DNA of 64,000 nt from Pogona vitticeps. Lineage: Eukaryota; Chordata; Lepidosauria; Squamata; Agamidae. The notes under the pieces were generated by a model. That model saw only the letters and a list, made by a program, of their open reading frames with translations, was not told where the DNA came from and searched no databases. Positions 45,677 to 57,439 of the stretch are shown here, one piece after another. A program made the position numbers and the translations under genes. Position 1 is the first letter of the stretch. Each line of letters opens with the position of its first letter. The DNA is taken from the NCBI RefSeq assembly GCF_051106095.1, contig NC_135787.1, forward strand, positions 156,062,001-156,126,000, written 5' to 3'.

Positions 45677-46042
45677 TAGAGATGGGAGTATTCATATACG
45701 AATATCCCCACACAGGTGATGTTAATGAGGGTTCAGCCCCATGGGGCCGGACAGTCTACTGAGTAGACTCTACTCCACCACAGACATGGATGGTGTGATT
45801 CTACCAATGGCATCGCAGCGCACGATCCGCTCACCACTCTTTGACCTTGCAGCGAGGCTTGCCCTCCCGCCTACTGCCGGGAATAGCAAGCAGATTGCAT
45901 GCTGCAGAGCTATTCGTAGAATCATGCCATCTGCGTCCGTGGTGGATCGGCGAGTGGACCATCCGGCCTCATGGGGCTGGATCCTCATTAACGCCACCTG
46001 TGTGGGGATATTCATATAGGAATACAAATGCCCTCATCTCTA
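45677..46042. mobile_element. Foldback hAT element with long arms
   Basis: A 366-bp element, TAGAGATGGGAGTATTC to its mirror ending CCTCATCTCTA, with a perfect 8-bp duplication GTTGGGAG (45669-45676 and 46043-46050). Nearly all of it is one palindrome with arms of about 180 bp; both arms contain 'aatatccccacacaggtg'. Two overlapping frames (45741-46027) are shadows of the palindrome. Confidence 0.9.
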
Positions 46043-46196
46043 GTTGGGAGTTTGATTCCCCACTGTGTATCCCAAGAGAGGAGCTAGCCTGAGTAGCTTT
46101 GGGCAAGCTGCAGAGTCCAAGGTCGCCCCCAGAAGAAGGGAATGGTAAACCATTTATGTACAGTACTTTATATTTAAAAAACCCTGGAGTCACCTT

Positions 46197-46233
46197 AATT
46201 GCATACTGTCAATTTACTTGACAGTATGCAATT
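46197..46233. repeat. Perfect 16-bp inverted repeat in a SINE tail
   Basis: aattgcatactgtcaa, five-base spacer tttac, then the exact reverse complement. It lies in the 3' end of the split SINE, where the family normally has a weaker version ('aattgacttg' near 'cacaatt'). Confidence 0.85.
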
Positions 46234-46252
46234 ATCATAATCATTATTACTA

Positions 46253-47149
46253 ATGCCTGAAATGGGATATGAATATTTTATTACCGTCAAAGACCAGTAC
46301 ACGAACTGGGATATGGAAACCCAGCAGTTCCTCAGCTCCAAGAGACTCCATTAGCATCCTTGAGAATCTGAGCACTTTGGAACTGGAAAACTAGTCACTG
46401 CTTCAAATTCTGCTGTCCTATCAGCCAAAGGAAGAACAGAGAAGTCAGTGGGCAAAGTCTCCCCTCACCCATGCTCTATCTTTGGTTGGGCCAGGAGTGT
46501 TCAGCAAACCCAGTCCTCTCCATTGTGAAGCCCAGAGAGAAACTGTGTGAGTGGCTATGATCACTCTCAAAAGCAGACTGCAAGCAAGCAGTTGAAGGCT
46601 GCTGAGAAAGCAGGGAGTGTTGCACAACTGTCAGCAACATTTCTTTCACAATGCCCCACTCACCCAATTGCTTCTCTGTTCCATTTGCTCTTGGTTTCTT
46701 TGGGTCATTTCCAACTGCTTTTATTGTCCAACTGTCACACCTTAAAAGACAGTGTATTCTCTCAGAGCAAAGTCCCGATGAAACTGAGGGTGGCAACTAC
46801 ATTGGCAATGTACCCCATGATTTGTGGTGGAGCTGGCATAGTTAAAACCAAAGTATTTACCCAGGACTAAACATAAGCACGGGGAAGCCCAGTCTTTTTC
46901 CGCAGAGAAAAATATCTTTCTGTTTAGCCAGCAGAGGGTTGTTTATTTTGTTCCAATTCTGCTGGCACTGTTTTCTAACCCAATGCACAGGGGCAGTTGC
47001 AGGTGATGTATACAGTGAAACTGACAGTGGGGCACAGTATGACAGTAGGGTAATTCCCCTCAACTGAACACTTGTTGTTTTCCCTCCTCTAGACAACTTT
47101 TTTTTAAAAAAAATTGTTTTTGTCAAATTTAGAGCTGTATTAGATAAGA
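46253..47149. other. Intergenic DNA, no gene seen
   Basis: Moderate GC with overlapping frames of up to 107 codons on both strands and no recognisable domain or splice context. Confidence 0.4.
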
Positions 47150-47385
47150 GCAAAGCAAAAGCATGCTGCTTATATACCGTCCTATAGTGCTTAAAGCTAT
47201 GGGCAGTTCACAAGTTAATTATGCAGCCTACATGTTGCTTGCCCAGTGAGGTTGGTACTCATTTTACTGACCTCTAAAGGCTGGAAGGCTGAGTGAACCT
47301 TGAGCCGTCTACCTTGGATTGAACCCCAAGTTGTGAGCATACTTTGGCTGCAGTACGGCAGTTCAATGGCTGCGCTATAAAAGCT
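47150..47385 (-). mobile_element. tRNA-type SINE (family A), antisense
   Basis: Antisense copy beginning with an AAAGC-type tail ('agcaaagcaaaagc'), then 'gctgcttatataccg', 'cttgcccagtgagg' and 'actcattttactgacctc', ending at the tRNA-like head ('attgaaccccaagttg', 'ttcaatggctgcg'). Confidence 0.78.
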
Positions 47386-47619
47386 ATGTCACTTTCAGAA
47401 TTAAAATGAAAAAGACGTGGATGGGGAAGAGGGGACATCTTATTTGCTTCTTATTCAAAAATGAACAAAAATGACATGTGGGAGAAAATGTGATGGGAAA
47501 GAATTGAATGAGATATTTTTTTCCACCCAGAGTCATAGAAAGGAGGATAGAAAGAAACACTCTAACGACTGTCGGGCAGAACCCTTAAAAAGAAAATAGT
47601 TCTTTTCCACCCTATTGAA

Positions 47620-47800
47620 GAGGTCACGTCTTCCTGCTGAAGGCAGCAGAAAAAGAGGAAGGGCAAATATCAGATGGCTTGACTCTGTAATGGGAAGCAA
47701 GGTTTTGAGCTTGCAAGAGCAGAGAAAGGCTGCCCATGAGCGGGTATTCTGGAGGTCAATCATTCGTAAGAGTCGCCATAAGTCGGTGGCAAGACCGAGA
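47620..47800 (+). mobile_element. RTE-like LINE 3' end at the edge of the PLXNC1 CpG island
   Basis: The frame 47615 onward reads 'SRKRGRANIRWLDSVMGSKV' and 'AHERVFWRSIIRKSRHKSVA', the ORF2 C-terminus of the family seen at 5215 and 10110, with 'agtcgccataagtcgg' as its 3' end. CpG-rich DNA begins directly after it. Confidence 0.7.
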
Positions 47801-49330
47801 GGCCTCCTCCGGAAAAAGCAGCACTGCCGCACGTGCTTTTCGAGTGGAAGCATGCCCGCCTCCCCCATTCCCGCCAACAGGGGCTATTAGGTGGCGGGCG
47901 AGGAGGACTGAGCCCCCTTGCAGCGGGCAAACGGAGGGGCGAACCCCCAGGCGCTCCTGTTTCCTTTATCTGGAGCCTCTAATAACCCCGTCCTGGCTTT
48001 AGGGGCTGTGAAGCAGAAGGGCGGGGCGGGAAGAAGGCAGACAACACGTGCGGCTCCTCACACCGGGGTCACGCGTCTCTCTGAGGAAAGAGCAAGGGTG
48101 TGTGCCGGGGGGGGGGGGCGGGAGGGAGAGAGCGAGATGGGAGGAGAGCTTTCCAAGCAGGCAGGCGGCCGGGGAAGAGGGGCCGGGAAAGCAGGCTCGG
48201 AGGAGGCTCACTTCCCCACACTTAACCAGGGCAATAACCGTCCCTCAGTCTAAAACAAACAAAAAAGGAACTTCTGCTGCGCGCAGGGCTTGCGTGGCAC
48301 GGAGGAAGCCACCGCGAGGGATAAAGAGCGGGGAGGAGAGCGAGGACAGAAGTTCCCGCCTTCGACACAACATGGATAGGGGGCAGCTGTTCGCTTGCGG
48401 GTTGCAGGACCGCCTGGCGCCCAGCCGCTGAAAAGCTTTCGGCAGGCGCCAGCGCCACGCCGCGGGAGATGGCCGGCGGGCCGCGAAGGACGAAGCCGCG
48501 GCTGGGCGGTGGCCCCGCTCGCCTGGCGTGGTCCGCGCTGCTTCTGACTTGGGCTGTGGGGAGGGCCGCCTGCCAGGGGACCCTCACCTTCCCTCAGGCC
48601 GTTAGCAACCTGGCGGTCAGCCAGGGGCGTCTGCTGGTGGCCGCCGGCAACTGCTGGTACCAAGCGGAGCCCTCGCTGGCCCGGCCGGCAGAGGTGGGCG
48701 GTTGCCAGCCGCAGGAGTCCTCGGTCAACAAGCTGCTGCTGCCCTTCGGCCGCTCCCGCCTGCTTACCTGTTGGAACCAGCCGGAAGGCAGCTGCTACGA
48801 GGAGGACCTCGGCGGCGGCGGCGGAGGCGCCCACGCCAACGGGACCGCCCGGGCGCCCCAGAAGGACTTCGGCAAAGAGCTGGTGAGTTACACGTCTCGG
48901 GGCGCCGCCGCCGGCGCGATGTACTCCTTCGAGTCAGACTGGTACCTGATCGTGGCCACGACGCACATGCTGAACGACTCCCGTTACAACACCAAGCTGG
49001 CCATGAGCACCGCCATGACGGCCGTCTCCATCAAAGGAGAAGGTCCGAAGCCCGTGGGAGAAGCGCAGCAGCTGCACTTGGCCGTGGAAAACGTGTTGTA
49101 CTTCGTGGACGCCTTTCTGTGGGGCGAGCACTTCTTTTTCCCTTACTATCACTACAACCGGAGCCTGGAGCCCAAGATGCTCATCGTCCCTCAAGACGTG
49201 GACCACAATCATGTCAGAGGCCACAGCCAGAGAGTCTTGCGATGTGGCGACGCGACCCAAATCCTCTCCTCCGCCTTCCTGGAGGAGCGCGCTTTCTGGA
49301 TCGGGATCTTTGGCTCGGCTAAGAGGGAAG
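47780..49330 (+). promoter_or_regulatory. PLXNC1: CpG island and promoter region of PLXNC1
   Basis: GC- and CpG-rich block over the first exon and roughly 700 bp upstream, in strong contrast to the AT-rich surroundings. A 'gggcggggcggg' Sp1-type box lies at about 48019-48030, a CACGTG E-box at 48045-48050 and a poly-G tract at about 48108-48117. No TATA box is obvious, which fits a CpG-island promoter. The transcription start cannot be placed from sequence; the 5' UTR probably lies within 48250-48468. Confidence 0.8.
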
Positions 49331-49446
49331 CGGGCCCAACCTCTACAGCCCTTTGCATCTTCGATCTGACCCAGTTCCTTAGTAAAGCCCGAGGCTGCAA
49401 AAAGGAGAGTGTGTCGGAATTCCTGCCTCAGTCATACTCTGCTTGT
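48469..49446 (+). CDS. PLXNC1: PLXNC1 exon 1: signal peptide and most of the sema domain
   Basis: Plexin-C1 is a single-pass receptor for semaphorin 7A that controls adhesion and migration. This exon encodes residues 1-326. A hydrophobic segment (about 19-30, LAWSALLLTWAV) before 'GRAACQG' is the signal peptide. The sema beta-propeller follows, with 'SSVNKLLLPFGR', the conserved 'YFVDAFLW' (211-218), 'FPYY' (224-227) and 'STALCIFDL'. N-glycosylation sites are N124, N169 and N230. A six-glycine run (115-120) is encoded by GGC units. The chosen ATG has G at -3 and G at +4. The exon ends phase 0 at TGT before the donor GTAAGT. Human plexin-C1, recalled from memory, aligns well from 'KLLLP' onward but poorly at the N-terminus. 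Confidence 0.95.
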
Positions 49447-52400
49447 GTAAGTAGTTTTCGTTGTTCTTTAAAGACCTATCTATTGCTGGATGGGAGACCA
49501 AAAGTTCATCTTACGGAGAACATAGTCCCTGCCCATCCACACTGCTTTTGGCCCTATCTTTAAAAAAATGTGAAATGACGTTGTAGTTTGGTTTAAGCAG
49601 TTTTGCTGCTATGTCAGCCTTGTGAGGTAGGCCACTGTTTCAGCATACAGATGGGACAGGGTGGCTTCCCGGTCCAAAGATTTTGAGATCTGTAATGAAA
49701 CAACCTGTAGTAGTTAGTCATATTGTCTGCATGCAGTTTCTTCTATCTAGCTCTTTGCAAATTTGCACAGCATGAATACACTTATTTTATTGAAAATTTG
49801 TTGCTCCCTTATGTTACACACAGAGCTTTGAAATATGTATTACTTTTGTGAAGGAGCATATCTTTTATATTAAAAAGGAGAATTAAATTGAAATAAGGGA
49901 GCACTAACCAGGGTAAAGACGTAATATGGTGGGATTTCTTTTTAGGTGAATTAAACTAGATATAAGGTTGGGGCATGGATTTGGAACTACTTTAGTTAAG
50001 AATGTTATTAGACGATCTTGAGAATATTGTACACTATGAAAGTAATATTATGATAGTAGCCAATATTATATACAGTACTAAAATACGCACATTAATGGTT
50101 TGAATGTTTGAAAGATGTCTGGAATTTGGGGGGGACAATTGGGAAGACACTGAGATGTAAAAAACAAATAACTGTAAGCAGATCATGTAACACAATGTTT
50201 GACAAGCACAAATTAAATTTAGATAGAGTGAAAAACTAATAAAATGTTTTTTAAAAAAGAAATATTACTTTTGTGGACTATGTCTCCTGTCAAGAGCTGT
50301 AATATAGAAAGTTATACTATTCAGGTTCAGTGGTGAAGGGGGATTTACCTAGAGAAAAGTTTGCAACTATCCTGTGACTGTTACAAATGGTCTCGTTTCC
50401 ACCACCTTTCTAGCTAAGACGATGCTTTAAAAATATTGAATTTAACTCTTAGCCTTGTGGCACTTATGAAATTGCAGACTTGTCGAATAAGTTTGGATAA
50501 GATTCTTGTAGCTTCGCAAGGAGCAGACCATTGTTGGGCTTAGAATAGCAGGAGGTTGTAAACAATTTATTCAGGTTAATGAATAAATTGTTAATACACA
50601 ATGAAGCAAGTTAAAGTGTGGCATCACCAAAGAACCTAATGAGACATGCTCTGTTTATTTATATCATTGTGTTTTAATAAATACAGTATACTGCTTTCCC
50701 ACTTCAAAGGGGTTTACAAAGGTAAGACAATATACTACATTAAAGTATTAAAGATCCATGTAAACATATACAGTTGAAGTCATGTGCTCCTGCAGTCACC
50801 TAAATGTCTTCCTGCAGTGATAATAGCATCACTGTAGCAGCAGCATTCCCAGTTAGTAACCTTGCTGTACTGAGAGACTGTCACACTGCATATTTGGATT
50901 TGCAGAGCTAGCCATTGATAGCTCTTCTGTCTTATTTGAACTGAGCTTTGGACCCATCCACTCTGATTCATTGCTTGGTTGAGTACTTGGGCAGTGCACT
51001 TATAGGGCATTCTGCAATCCCTAATGCTAAGGAAGAGGACATTAAGGACAGTTCTATGAGGAAAGCTTCAGGCATTATCAGTCAATTACATTGTGTAGCC
51101 ATTCTGGCTGTCAATCCTTAATGGATTTTTTCCCCTCTGATAAAAAAGAAAAGATGAATAAAACAGTAGGAAAACATAGTAGTGATGAGTTACAAATTGA
51201 AGATATTGTCTGGACTGCTTATCTAATTCTTTAGTGAATTAGGATAGTCACTTTATAAAAGCCTTGCTTGGAAGCACCCCATCCGTAAACAGATGCCTGT
51301 CCTCTCAAACTTCTCCCACAAAATCTCACTGAGTAGTTTTTCATAAATGCTTAAAAATATGATAGGAAGAATAAAGTCGGATGGAACCACTCAAGATATT
51401 CTCAAAGAGTAAGAGAGTAGTCATTCAGGAATTCTAACATTTTCTTATGAGGCGGAAGCAGAAGCTGGAAAAAGTTCTGTCACTGCCTTCAACTTCTACC
51501 ACCTACAAGCAGCATGGAAAACTTCCACGTAAGTGATAGTTTTTAAATCCAGGGAGAGATCCTAGAGAGTCTCCAGTTGCACAACCTTTTAGCATGCTGA
51601 TCAGAGCAATCAAAGCAACACATCCCAAAGCAGAATTACATGAACCCAGAAAATCAGTTTCATTCAAAAGCACATGGAATTGCTGCACCAGCAGCCTCAT
51701 CACCAGATAGTAAATTGAATACACAAGCTTATAGCTCCTGAACTATGAAGTACAGTATTATGATGGCTTATTTGAGAGCTGATGGCATTCATCATTCATT
51801 CTTAGGTTGGATTAGTGGATAAATGGTCAACCCCAAGTATTCTGCTGCAAACTGTATGCATAAGATATATTTATATATGTAAGAATATGTGTATCCAAGG
51901 CTGGATAACAGCTCTCATGAATATCTGTAATTATATTAAACTGTGGTCTTTTTTTTCCAGGGCTGTAAATCAGAGCTCAGTTCAAAACAATGGCTATGTG
52001 TGATTTCATATCAGCAATAGGTAGTGACAGTAGCAGATTTCTGCAAGCCTAGTAGGGATTTCCTCACAGATGGGATGGGATGCACAACCTATTATCATAA
52101 ACTTTAGTAAGGATTTGTGCTATAGATGTCGAATAGTCTGTCTTAGGTTCTTAGGCATGTTCTTCCAAGCCCGAGAAATACATTGTCTTACTTGGTTTCA
52201 CTTCAAGTCATTATGGTCAAGAGGCTGTAGAATGCTGGGGGAAGCAGAAATCCCTGCAGACATAAATGTATGGGATCATTCTTGAAGCCATTGAACAAGC
52301 AAAGACAGCGGCCAATACAGTGCAGAGTTTGCTTGTGAGATGAGATACTGATTTCGCTGTATATGAGCAGTAACAATGTTAAACTGCTTATGTTGAAGCC

Positions 52401-55400
52401 TGTCATATGAATGGTTTGATCCTGACCCATTTGTATGCTGAAGAGCACCAAGTATGCTGGTCTAAATTCTTGCTAGATTTAATTTATTTAATTGTTTTGT
52501 GCACTTGTGTTTGTTTTTAAGTTGCCTTAAAGATCTTTTGAGTCAAATGGCAGCTCAGAAGTAAGAACATAAAATGCTTTCCATCATATTAGGTTTACCA
52601 AATTTTTGTTTTGTTTGCTGTCGTATACCCACATTGGAGAGAATTTGTAACATTTGTCGTAATGGTTCGTGCCATAACAAAATGCAGACCAGTTCAGATC
52701 ACAATTATATGAGTATTTTATTGGAAGTAATTTCAACACTAATTCAGATGAGCTTAATTTTATGTAGACCTGTACAGGAAGGGTGGGGAAGCATTTGCCC
52801 TCCAGGTGATTTGAATATCCCCCTGTAATCTGTTACCTTGGAGTGTGCTGACCAGGACATCTGGGAGTTGAAGTCTAAAACACATGTAAGGCTAAAGGTT
52901 CTGGCCATGGCCAAAATCCTTTTGTGAAAAACATGTATGCAAGTGATTTTTGTGGCTTGTCAGCTATCCCCAGTGACACAACCCAACACACATTCAGTTG
53001 GTGAAATGGAGAAAGACCAAGCATGCAGTGGATAGCAGAATATCTCACTATCACTGCTTACATGATTACCCTTAATGCAATTGCATAATGCAAAGGGATT
53101 CTTGCCCTTATTTACCATTCTGCCATAGTATTTGTAACTTTATTGTAACATTATTGTAATACTTACATGTTGTAACAGGCTATCCTTTGGCATGTTCCCC
53201 CCCCCCCCCAGAATTTTGTGTTGGCTCAGAATTAGTTTGTAATGCTTTAGTATGTTTTTGTAAATGTTGCAAAGGAAGGATCTGTATTCTCTCTGTTTAA
53301 GAGTTTATTTCATGTTGGATACATTTTTATCACATCTACTCCAGAAGAGTTTGGAGTGGCATAGATATTATCTAATTTCATCTAGAAAAATATAAAGTAG
53401 TTTAGACTGAGAGATGATTGACTCAAAGAGAAGTATGCTTTAAGAGTATAAATTTTGAAGCTAGACTTCCTCAGTTGAATTTTTAATACTTTGTACTTCA
53501 TCACTTGGATCTCCTGCCAGTGATTCTTAGTAATTTTCAAAATATAGGGGATTCCACATTCATTTCATATGCTTAAAAGACCAGCAAGATATAACTTTGT
53601 AAAAATATAAGGCATGATCTAGCCAACAATAAGCATCGTCCAGTTCCATTAATTTCAAAGGGAAATATTTAAGTACTGTACTGTACATGTTTAACTTTTT
53701 TTACAGTCGTGAGCCTTTAAAATGTTTATTATTGAATGAGTCAAATTTAGAGTTTGGATAATCAGCTGATTGAACATATGTAAAAGAAGATCTTGTAGCA
53801 TTTCTCAACATGAAAAACAGGAACTTGATTCTGCAGTGTTGAAACATCATTATGCAATTGTAGAATAAAGAAGGTTCCTAGCATTAAAATTCTATGATAA
53901 CATTTATGCTAATGTGCTAATATGGGGTGGGAGTAGGAATCCCAATTGTGCTGCAGAATTTATTAAGAATTAGTCAGTTCTTACAACTGCTCTCAAATCG
54001 AAACTATTTGCTGTAGGAGGTGGTTTTTTCTGTGGCAATCACATACCTTTAAAGAAGCCCTGAAAACCTCTTACCTCCCCCTTTTGGCTTTTTCTTCAGT
54101 TTTTATTTTTACTAAGATTGTAAGAACAGAAGAAAAACCATGCTGGATCAGATCAAAGTCTGGCATTCCGTTCACCACAGTTGGTTACAATGGGATGTCT
54201 CTTGCAGGACATGAATGCAACTGGATCCTCTATCTCGCTTTCCTCAGCAACTAGTATACAATGACATGTTGCTCTTGAAACTGGAGGTGACATGCAGTCT
54301 TCCTGGCTATTAGTCACTGATAGCCTTATTCTCTATGAATTTATTGAGCCCCATTCAAAATCTGTCCAAGCTGGCAGCCATCATTACATCTTGTGGCAGT
54401 GAATTCCACATTAACTATGACCTGTGAAAAGTACTTGAATCTTCTAGTCAGTATGAGCAGAAGAACCACTGAATTGATGATGGCTCTTAGCTGCTATTAT
54501 GTACTGGATTTTTTATGGGATGCATTTATTATAAGTATTGCTTGCTTTATTAATTTTTAATGTTAGACTGAGAGGACTTATTAAGTATACGTTTAAGGGA
54601 TTTCATTACTCTAGTTTTGCCTTAAAGATAGACTAAAATTATGCTAAAGCATATGCATAAGTAAATATTGAGTAATATACAGCCTTCTCACTCATCTTTC
54701 TCTGATCTGTCCCTTCTCCATAGCCACTTTGCTCTTAGACAGACTCAGTTCTAGTATCTACACCCAGATGAGAGAAAAGCATGTGGAGGAACAGCTTATT
54801 GATTGGAGTGAGCAGCAGTGTGTGGTTACACAGTGGTTCAACACCCCATGAATCACTATCATCTGGATACTACATTTAAATTGTTATGACACATCTGTGG
54901 GATTTTTCTTCTATTACAAATGCAAATCACTCGCCATCTCCCACCCTGATTCTTGTCATGAGGATCACATGAGGCAAAAAGTTAAAGCCTCCTTCCCTTC
55001 AACCCACAGTTGGTTTTGGGGGCTTTGCATTTTTAGAATTTTGTATTGCAACTCTCTGCATGAGAGTGAGTTCGGAGCTTTCTTTTGATAGCTATTTGAT
55101 TTGAATAGGTTTTCCTTCAGTTAAATTCTTTTACAGAGTCTGCAGCATGTCATCTGCAAGCTGTCTCTGTGGCTAAACAGAGACAGCTTGTAGGTTGGAC
55201 CTAAGAACATGCTAGTATTGTAGTATGGGATATTATGGGTAAACTCATGATCAAGAGGGAAGTGTGCCAGTAAGTCATGGCTGTTATTTGCATGAATGCA
55301 TATAGTTTTCCATGAAGTAAATGGCTGTGTTTCCTGTGCAGCTTAAAGGCATGTTTATTCTTTTGCTATTAACCTATTCCACAGACTCTGCATACTGGGT

Positions 55401-57310
55401 CTTAATCTTTTCCATAATAAAACTATTGAATGGTCCATCAGTGACAAAGGAAGGCCAAGCTGTATGCAAGACATTCTGTTCAGACCTAATGCTAAATCAC
55501 AATTTGGCATTACAAAAGCAAGCCTAGTTTCTTCCTAGGCTGTCAAGCATGACGATTTCACTTAGGCTACATTTTGGAAATTGGAAGCCCCTCTTTCCAT
55601 TTTGGATTAAATTTAGTTTATTTATTTGATTTATATACAACTCCTTTAGTGGAAACACTACTCTGGGTGACTTACAAATGAAAAACTGAGAACCCCACTT
55701 GACCCCATATAACAATACAATCAATATGGCAGTTCACTGATCTAGATCTAAAATTAATGCAAAAAGAAAAAAAGCAGAAGAAAAGCAATTAAAATTAGTA
55801 TTAATAGCATCTGGAGGATAAGTTATTGAAGGCAGCTCTGTGTAATTCTGTCTTCACTGATTTCCTGACTATCAGGAGGGAAGGAGCCTGCTCTAATTCA
55901 ATATGAAAACTTATTCCAAAGATTTGTTGTGGGGGGCACCACCTAGAAGACCCAATTCCTTGTTGTCACCTTTTTGTACTCACTGGATGTAGCCACTTTA
56001 ATAATACAATATTTTCTCTATTTTGAAAGAGTATTGTTAAGATTATTTGGTATTTACATTGGTAGAGTGCAACAGTTCAGTGTTGAGTTTATGATTATTG
56101 AACAGGAGTAACTACTCTAGGAACAGGTGATGAAGGAAAAGGGTTTTTTTCCCCCCAGAAAATCTATTCATGGTAATGGAAGAGGAAAGATCCCCAGCTT
56201 AATTGCAGAAGTCAGTAGAGCTGATTTCTATGTGTCAAGGTCTGCTGGTAGCCTTTACTGAGAGTGCATATATAGCTACCTCGTTCTAACAAAGGACAGC
56301 AGCAATGAAGGTGGCGGAGGAGGCAGAAGGAGATAAGTATGAGAGTAGCAATCTGTTCTCAAATGAGTACTTTAAAAATACAAGAGGTGGAAAGATATAT
56401 GGGTCCTAATCATCTTTCCCCTCACATATTCAGGTTATTTGTTACTAAATGTTAATATTTAATAAGTCACACAAGCCCTAATTTAACTGTGGTTAATCCA
56501 AACAAACCATCTTCATGAACTATGGTTTGCAGTTGTCTTATTAAGGTTAGTGATAAGTTAGAACCATCTGTCAGACTGTGGTAAACTGAAATCAGATGTA
56601 AATGTTTATGAAATCCTGGTGACGGGATGAGGAAGGTGGAACAAAAGAGACAAGGAGACAGAGGGGGAAATGGTTTTTCAACTAAAGGCTAGCACTAAGC
56701 ATTATAAAAAATAAAAGAAAGTAGAAAACTGGGTGGAGATAGTTCTTAGAGCTGTTTTAATTTGTCCACCCAAAGCCCATGCAAGGAAGCCAGATGTCTA
56801 TCCCACATTGTGCACACACACTTAGTGAAGACTCAGTGTAGCTATCAAAAAAGAAAAGCAAGACAATTTTAGAATGTGTCCAATCTGATAAGCAATGTAC
56901 TATCCTCCTCTTGCCATTTCTGGATGCAAAATAGCTGCTGGTTCAGTTGGATAGGGAATAAACAGCATCCACTGAGGTCAAGCTGAGCTCATTGATTCAG
57001 GTTTTTGTGAGAGGTTTTGACTTTCAATGTAGCTGTAACTGTTAATCTTCTACTTGGACACTTTTATTACAGCAAATATTTTTGTTCAGATTTCAGCACT
57101 TGTAACTCCCCTAACACTAGAGCAAACTACAGTGATTTGTAGGGTGCCCCAACCAACCCAAGCACAATAGAGGGCTTCTTAAACCATTCTGTATCTGCTC
57201 TGGCAACATAGAAATATCCATGTTTTGCCTCATTTGGACAACTTATCTGAAGCTAGTGCACACCTTTATGATCGAATGATAATTTTTTTGTTCTGTGTTT
57301 GATTTTTCAG
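49447..57310 (+). other. PLXNC1: PLXNC1 intron 1 with old repeats
   Basis: A 7.9-kb intron, donor gtaagt, acceptor tttttcag. It holds antisense L2/CR1-type 3' ends at about 50640-50740 and 55612-55975, an interspersed repeat of uncertain class at about 54115-54430 ('catgctggatcagatcaaag', 'gtggcagtgaattccac'), an eroded foldback element at about 52780-52905 and a poly-C run at 53201-53211. No additional exon is seen in it. Confidence 0.8.
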
Positions 57311-57439
57311 GTCACAGTAGCACAGCCATTGAACAACTCAGTTTCCATGCATCATTCTAATCTAGTGTCAGTTTATGCCACAATAGTTTTGAACAAAATT
57401 GTTTTGTTTTTGGGGACAGAAAATGGGCAATTACTGAAG
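57311..57439 (+). CDS. PLXNC1: PLXNC1 exon 2: end of the sema domain
   Basis: 43 codons, phase 0 to phase 0. 'LVSVYATIVLNKIVLFLGTE' followed by NGQLLK is the last-blade sequence of plexin sema domains; recalled human plexin-C1 has LTSVYGTVVMNRTVLFLGTG then DGQLLKV at this place. An N-glycosylation site (NNS) lies at the exon start. Acceptor tttttcag, donor gtaagc. Confidence 0.95.

Larger units (their letters stand above)
43636..46252 (+). mobile_element. tRNA-type SINE (family B), split by nested insertions
   Basis: The SINE head 'ggctggatagctaagtgag' stops near 43663. It resumes at 45645 with 'ctgtttatggctgtagagcc', breaks again at 45677, and resumes at 46043 with 'gttgggagtttgattcccc', continuing to 'cttt.gggcaagctgc', 'cccccagaagaagggaatgg' and the ATT-rich tail. 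Removing the inserts restores the same order seen in 4830-5071. Confidence 0.82.

Noticed and set aside
1-47600. Possible exons of CRADD, which precedes PLXNC1 in other amniotes
   Set aside because: I looked for CARD and death-domain text in the upstream frames and found none. The neighbouring gene probably lies outside the window.
48250-48834. 194-codon open frame antisense to PLXNC1 exon 1
   Set aside because: It is a shadow of the GC-rich CpG island: Ala/Arg/Gly/Pro-rich, no domain, and it overlaps the well-supported sema exon.
48702-49322. 206-codon open frame on the + strand in another frame of exon 1
   Set aside because: Arg/Ala-rich translation of the same GC-rich exon in the wrong frame. 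The plexin frame is the one with family motifs.
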